From JBGLNJ01 sp964353405 (lineage in GTDB: Bacteria; Chloroflexota; Anaerolineae; Fen-1058), in assembly GCA_964353405.1 (NCBI GenBank), contig CAYGWJ010000132.1, positions 1-8,021 of the forward strand: DNA of 8,021 nt. The letters run 5' to 3'. Every line of letters starts with the position of its first letter. Within the stretch, counting starts at the first letter, position 1. A model generated the notes under the pieces. The model had not been told where the DNA came from, made no database searches, and saw only the letters and a list, made by a program, of their open reading frames with translations. Position numbers and translations under genes: made by a program. Of the stretch, positions 6,198 through 8,021 are shown in pieces.

Positions 6198-7151
6198 CTA
6201 GGGCATGATCACGCCTTTGATGTAGCCGTCTGCCCCGGTCATTGCAATCTCAAAGGCAGTTTGGATCTCGTCCAGGGGAAAGCGATGGGTGACGAGGCGG
6301 CCCATCGGAAAGACGCCCCGGGCTAATCCATCCATCGCCCGGCGCATGTCCTCAAATTCATCCAATGAAAAAGAGGGATGGGCGGTCAGAATGATCGCGC
6401 CACGGGTGGTCCAGTTGCGCAGGGTATAGGTGCCGGGCTGGCCGTGCCAGCCTGCCAGCACGTACCGGCCGCGGGTTCGGCGCAGGGTTTTGGCCGCCAG
6501 TTCCACCGGTTCGGCGCTGCTCGTCAACTCAAAGACGACATCCGTCCCGTGTCCGTGGGTAATTTCCTGCACTTGAGCCAGGAAATCAGGGTCGCTGGCG
6601 TCAATCGTGTGGGTTGCGCCGAATTCTTTGGCCAGCGCCAGGCGATCTTGTCTAATATCTGCTGCAATCAGCGAGGCCACCCCGCGACCTACCAGGCCCG
6701 CCAGTACCAGCAAGCCCATAAAACCGCTGCCCATAACCAGGACGTGATCGCCAAACTCGGGCGGGGCAGCGCGGAGAATCGTGCCAATACATTTGAGTGG
6801 CTCACCAATGGCTTGTTCTGAGGGAACGTGGTCTGGCACTTCTATCAATTGATGAGGTTCGGCCAGGCCATAGGTGGCAAAAGCGCGCAGGTAAGCATAG
6901 AGGCCGGTCACCCGGTCGCCAGGCTCGAACCCTTGTACGTTCCGCCCCACCGCTTCGACTACCCCCACCGGCTCGTGGCCGATGCTCATGGGTGTCTTGC
7001 CAACGATACCCTTGTAATAGACTCCATCGTATTGGCAAATACCGCAATGGGTGATGCGGATCAAGAGTTGGTCATCGGTGGGGGCCAACGTTTCTTCTCT
7101 GATGGCAAACTTGCCGGGTTCTACAAGCTCAGCGTAGCGCGATGTAACCAA
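6198..7151 (-). CDS. Medium-chain (zinc-type) alcohol/polyol dehydrogenase, TTG start
   Basis: Cytoplasmic NAD(P)-dependent oxidation of an alcohol or polyol. 317 residues. N-terminal GroES-like domain: C39 in 'HCGICQYD' and H59-E60 in 'SIGHEPVG' are the expected catalytic-zinc residues, with E117 in 'IGEPLKC'. Rossmann motif GSGFMG at 141-146. The region after 'FEPGDRVTG' runs straight into 'LYAYLRAFATYG' without the four-cysteine structural-zinc loop, and the protein is shorter than the common 340-350, fitting a subclass without that zinc. The start is TTG at 7151: TGA lies in frame two codons upstream, GGAGGTGA precedes it by a few bases, and no in-frame ATG occurs before residue 55. It overlaps the 3' end of the broken isomerase by 31 nt. 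Substrate unknown; polyol or sugar dehydrogenase is likely from context. Confidence 0.9.
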   Translation of the reverse strand: MVTSRYAELVEPGKFAIREETLAPTDDQLLIRITHCGICQYDGVYYKGIVGKTPMSIGHEPVGVVEAVGRNVQGFEPGDRVTGLYAYLRAFATYGLAEPHQLIEVPDHVPSEQAIGEPLKCIGTILRAAPPEFGDHVLVMGSGFMGLLVLAGLVGRGVASLIAADIRQDRLALAKEFGATHTIDASDPDFLAQVQEITHGHGTDVVFELTSSAEPVELAAKTLRRTRGRYVLAGWHGQPGTYTLRNWTTRGAIILTAHPSFSLDEFEDMRRAMDGLARGVFPMGRLVTHRFPLDEIQTAFEIAMTGADGYIKGVIMP

Positions 7152-7432
7152 AAATCACCTCCAACGATCACATCCCCATTATACCCTGAACACCGCAGCG
7201 CCCGCAACAAGGCCAGAAAGTCTGTATGGCCGCGCCCAACCGCCTGGCGATTAGAGTCGGCTGCGTGGAAGAGAAAAAGACGATCCACGGCCTCCACAAA
7301 CTCGAGCGCTTGGGCGGCTGTGTTCAAAAGGTGCGATAGCTCTACGCCGTCAAAACCGGCCTCGGCCAGAAAGGCGGCGGTTGTCTCCAGAGCCTGGTCT
7401 CCAAAGACCCAGCTACAGGCTCCGTAGCGCAT
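7121..7432 (-). pseudogene. Internally deleted TIM-barrel sugar isomerase/epimerase remnant
   Basis: 103 residues against about 270 for the sugar phosphate isomerase/epimerase (AP endonuclease 2-like, TIM barrel) family. The start 'MRYGACSWVFGD' to 'FLAEAGFDGVELS' (1-33) looks like a normal N-terminus. Residues 34-50, 'HLLNTAAQALEFVEAVD', resemble a mid-to-late segment. Residues 51-90, 'RLFLFHAADSNRQAVGRG' and 'GHTDF', resemble the region near the C-terminus. Two blocks appear missing in frame: roughly the first half to two thirds of the barrel after residue 33, and the metal-binding 'DTxHMN'-type strand after residue 50. The final family Glu after 'GYNG' is also absent. It therefore lacks most metal ligands and should be inactive. 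ATG 7432 has only AAGGT upstream. The alignment to the family is from memory. An assembly collapse is the main alternative. Confidence 0.72.
7155..7162 (-). promoter_or_regulatory. Ribosome binding site that sets the TTG start
   Basis: Minus strand reads GGAGGTGA; the GGAGG core ends six bases before TTG 7151. The TGA of this motif is itself the in-frame stop before the dehydrogenase. It lies inside the tail of the broken isomerase frame, so the dehydrogenase has its own strong initiation signal. Confidence 0.8.
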
Positions 7433-7458
7433 TGACCTTGTCTTTCACATTTGCCGCA

Positions 7459-7493
7459 CTCCCTCCCCTGTCCAGAATGGACGGGGGAGGGAG
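7459..7493. terminator. GC-rich 15-bp hairpin after the first dehydrogenase
   Basis: Arms CTCCCTCCCCTGTCC (7459-7473) and GGACGGGGGAGGGAG (7479-7493) pair at 14 of 15 positions, the exception allowing a G-U pair in one orientation, with loop AGAAT. It lies in the 71-nt gap after the upstream dehydrogenase stop (7504). No T-run follows on the minus strand, so it may act as an mRNA-stabilising or Rho-linked structure rather than a classical intrinsic terminator. Confidence 0.5.
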
Positions 7494-7503
7494 CGGGTTG
7501 AGG

Positions 7504-8021
7504 TTATGTCTTCATCACGATCTTCATCGCGCTCTTGGGATGATGCGTCAAGGTCTTGACGTCGAGGCCCAGGCTCTCGAACGCGCTGAGGCCTTCCGTC
7601 AGCGGGATGACCTTGGTAAAGAACGGCTCCATGTTGAGGCGCTTTTCCTGGAAAATGCGGATCGAGGGCACCATCGTGTTCTGGCCCAGGTACAGCCCCA
7701 GAATCTTGGTCGCCCAGCGCGTGATGTCGTTCGGCACCACGGTCGCCTTGATGCTTGAATCCATGCCAAAGGGCAATACCTTGCCACCGGGCGTCACACA
7801 CTGGAGCGCCTGCTCGAGCGCGTTGCCGGTCGCTTCGATGACAATGTCGGCCTTGCGCCCGTGGGTGAACTCGGTGATGCGAGCCTCGATGTCGTCTTCG
7901 TTCGGATTCCAGACCGTGAGGCCGCATTCCTTCGCCACGCTGATGCGGAACGGGTCAATCTCGGTCACGGCGACCTTGGCCGCAATATTCTTGGCGAACT
8001 GGGCAAACAGGTAGCCGATCG
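7504..8021 (-). CDS. Medium-chain dehydrogenase, C-terminal part (5' end off window)
   Basis: Visible are 171 residues and the stop TGA (7506-7504); the frame stays open to the window edge. It begins inside the Rossmann domain ('IGYLFAQFAKNIAAKVAV') followed by the acidic strand end 'TEIDPFRISVAKECG', as in sorbitol/threonine-type medium-chain dehydrogenases. 'DIVIEATGNALEQALQCV' and 'PGGKVLPFGM' are the next conserved strands, and 'IPLTEGLSAFESL' the usual C-terminal helix. A GTG at 7968 is internal, not a start, because it falls inside the Rossmann fold. The catalytic N-terminal domain is outside the window, so zinc residues cannot be checked. Probably a sugar-alcohol or sugar dehydrogenase of the same pathway; a hairpin separates it from the next genes. 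Confidence 0.88.
   Translation of the reverse strand, partial: IGYLFAQFAKNIAAKVAVTEIDPFRISVAKECGLTVWNPNEDDIEARITEFTHGRKADIVIEATGNALEQALQCVTPGGKVLPFGMDSSIKATVVPNDITRWATKILGLYLGQNTMVPSIRIFQEKRLNMEPFFTKVIPLTEGLSAFESLGLDVKTLTHHPKSAMKIVMKT

Noticed and set aside
7504..7968. GTG 7968 as the start of a short 154-aa dehydrogenase
   Set aside because: Coding similarity to a Rossmann domain continues upstream without a stop to the window edge, so this is an internal codon.

Overview
All eight recognisable genes lie on the minus strand, so the window reads from position 8021 down to 1. It is a sugar-type uptake and catabolism locus. The GC-rich coding DNA, strong Shine-Dalgarno sites, a lipoprotein solute-binding protein (usual in single-membrane bacteria) and palindromic spacer repeats suggest a Chloroflexota-like bacterium. 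That placement is an inference, not a demonstrated assignment.

In transcription order: (1) the C-terminal half of a medium-chain dehydrogenase (8021-7504), followed by a GC-rich hairpin (7459-7493); (2) a 103-aa remnant of a TIM-barrel sugar isomerase (7432-7121) that appears to have lost two internal blocks in frame; (3) a zinc-type dehydrogenase starting at TTG behind a strong RBS (7151-6198); (4) a Gfo/Idh/MocA oxidoreductase (6156-4987); (5) a ROK-family sugar kinase (4976-3996); (6) a 170-nt spacer of nested palindromes; (7) a single-domain ABC ATPase (3825-3040); (8) an RbsC-type permease (3004-1988); (9) a 325-nt spacer holding a long inverted-repeat element, small hairpins and an unused perfect Shine-Dalgarno; (10) a lipoprotein solute-binding protein (1662 to beyond 1).

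The most unusual gene is the last. One open frame encodes a signal peptide, a lipobox and two tandem, nearly identical solute-binding domains with an exact 888-bp (296-residue) period. The second copy lacks a signal peptide and is joined through an Ala/Pro linker like the one after the lipobox. The window ends inside copy two, so further copies are possible.

Functionally, the binding lipoprotein would pass a sugar or sugar-like solute to the permease, driven by the ATPase. The two NAD(P)-type dehydrogenases, the Gfo/Idh/MocA enzyme, the ROK kinase and formerly the isomerase would oxidise, isomerise or phosphorylate it. The substrate cannot be told from sequence alone. No tRNA, rRNA, CRISPR array, transposase or phage gene was seen.
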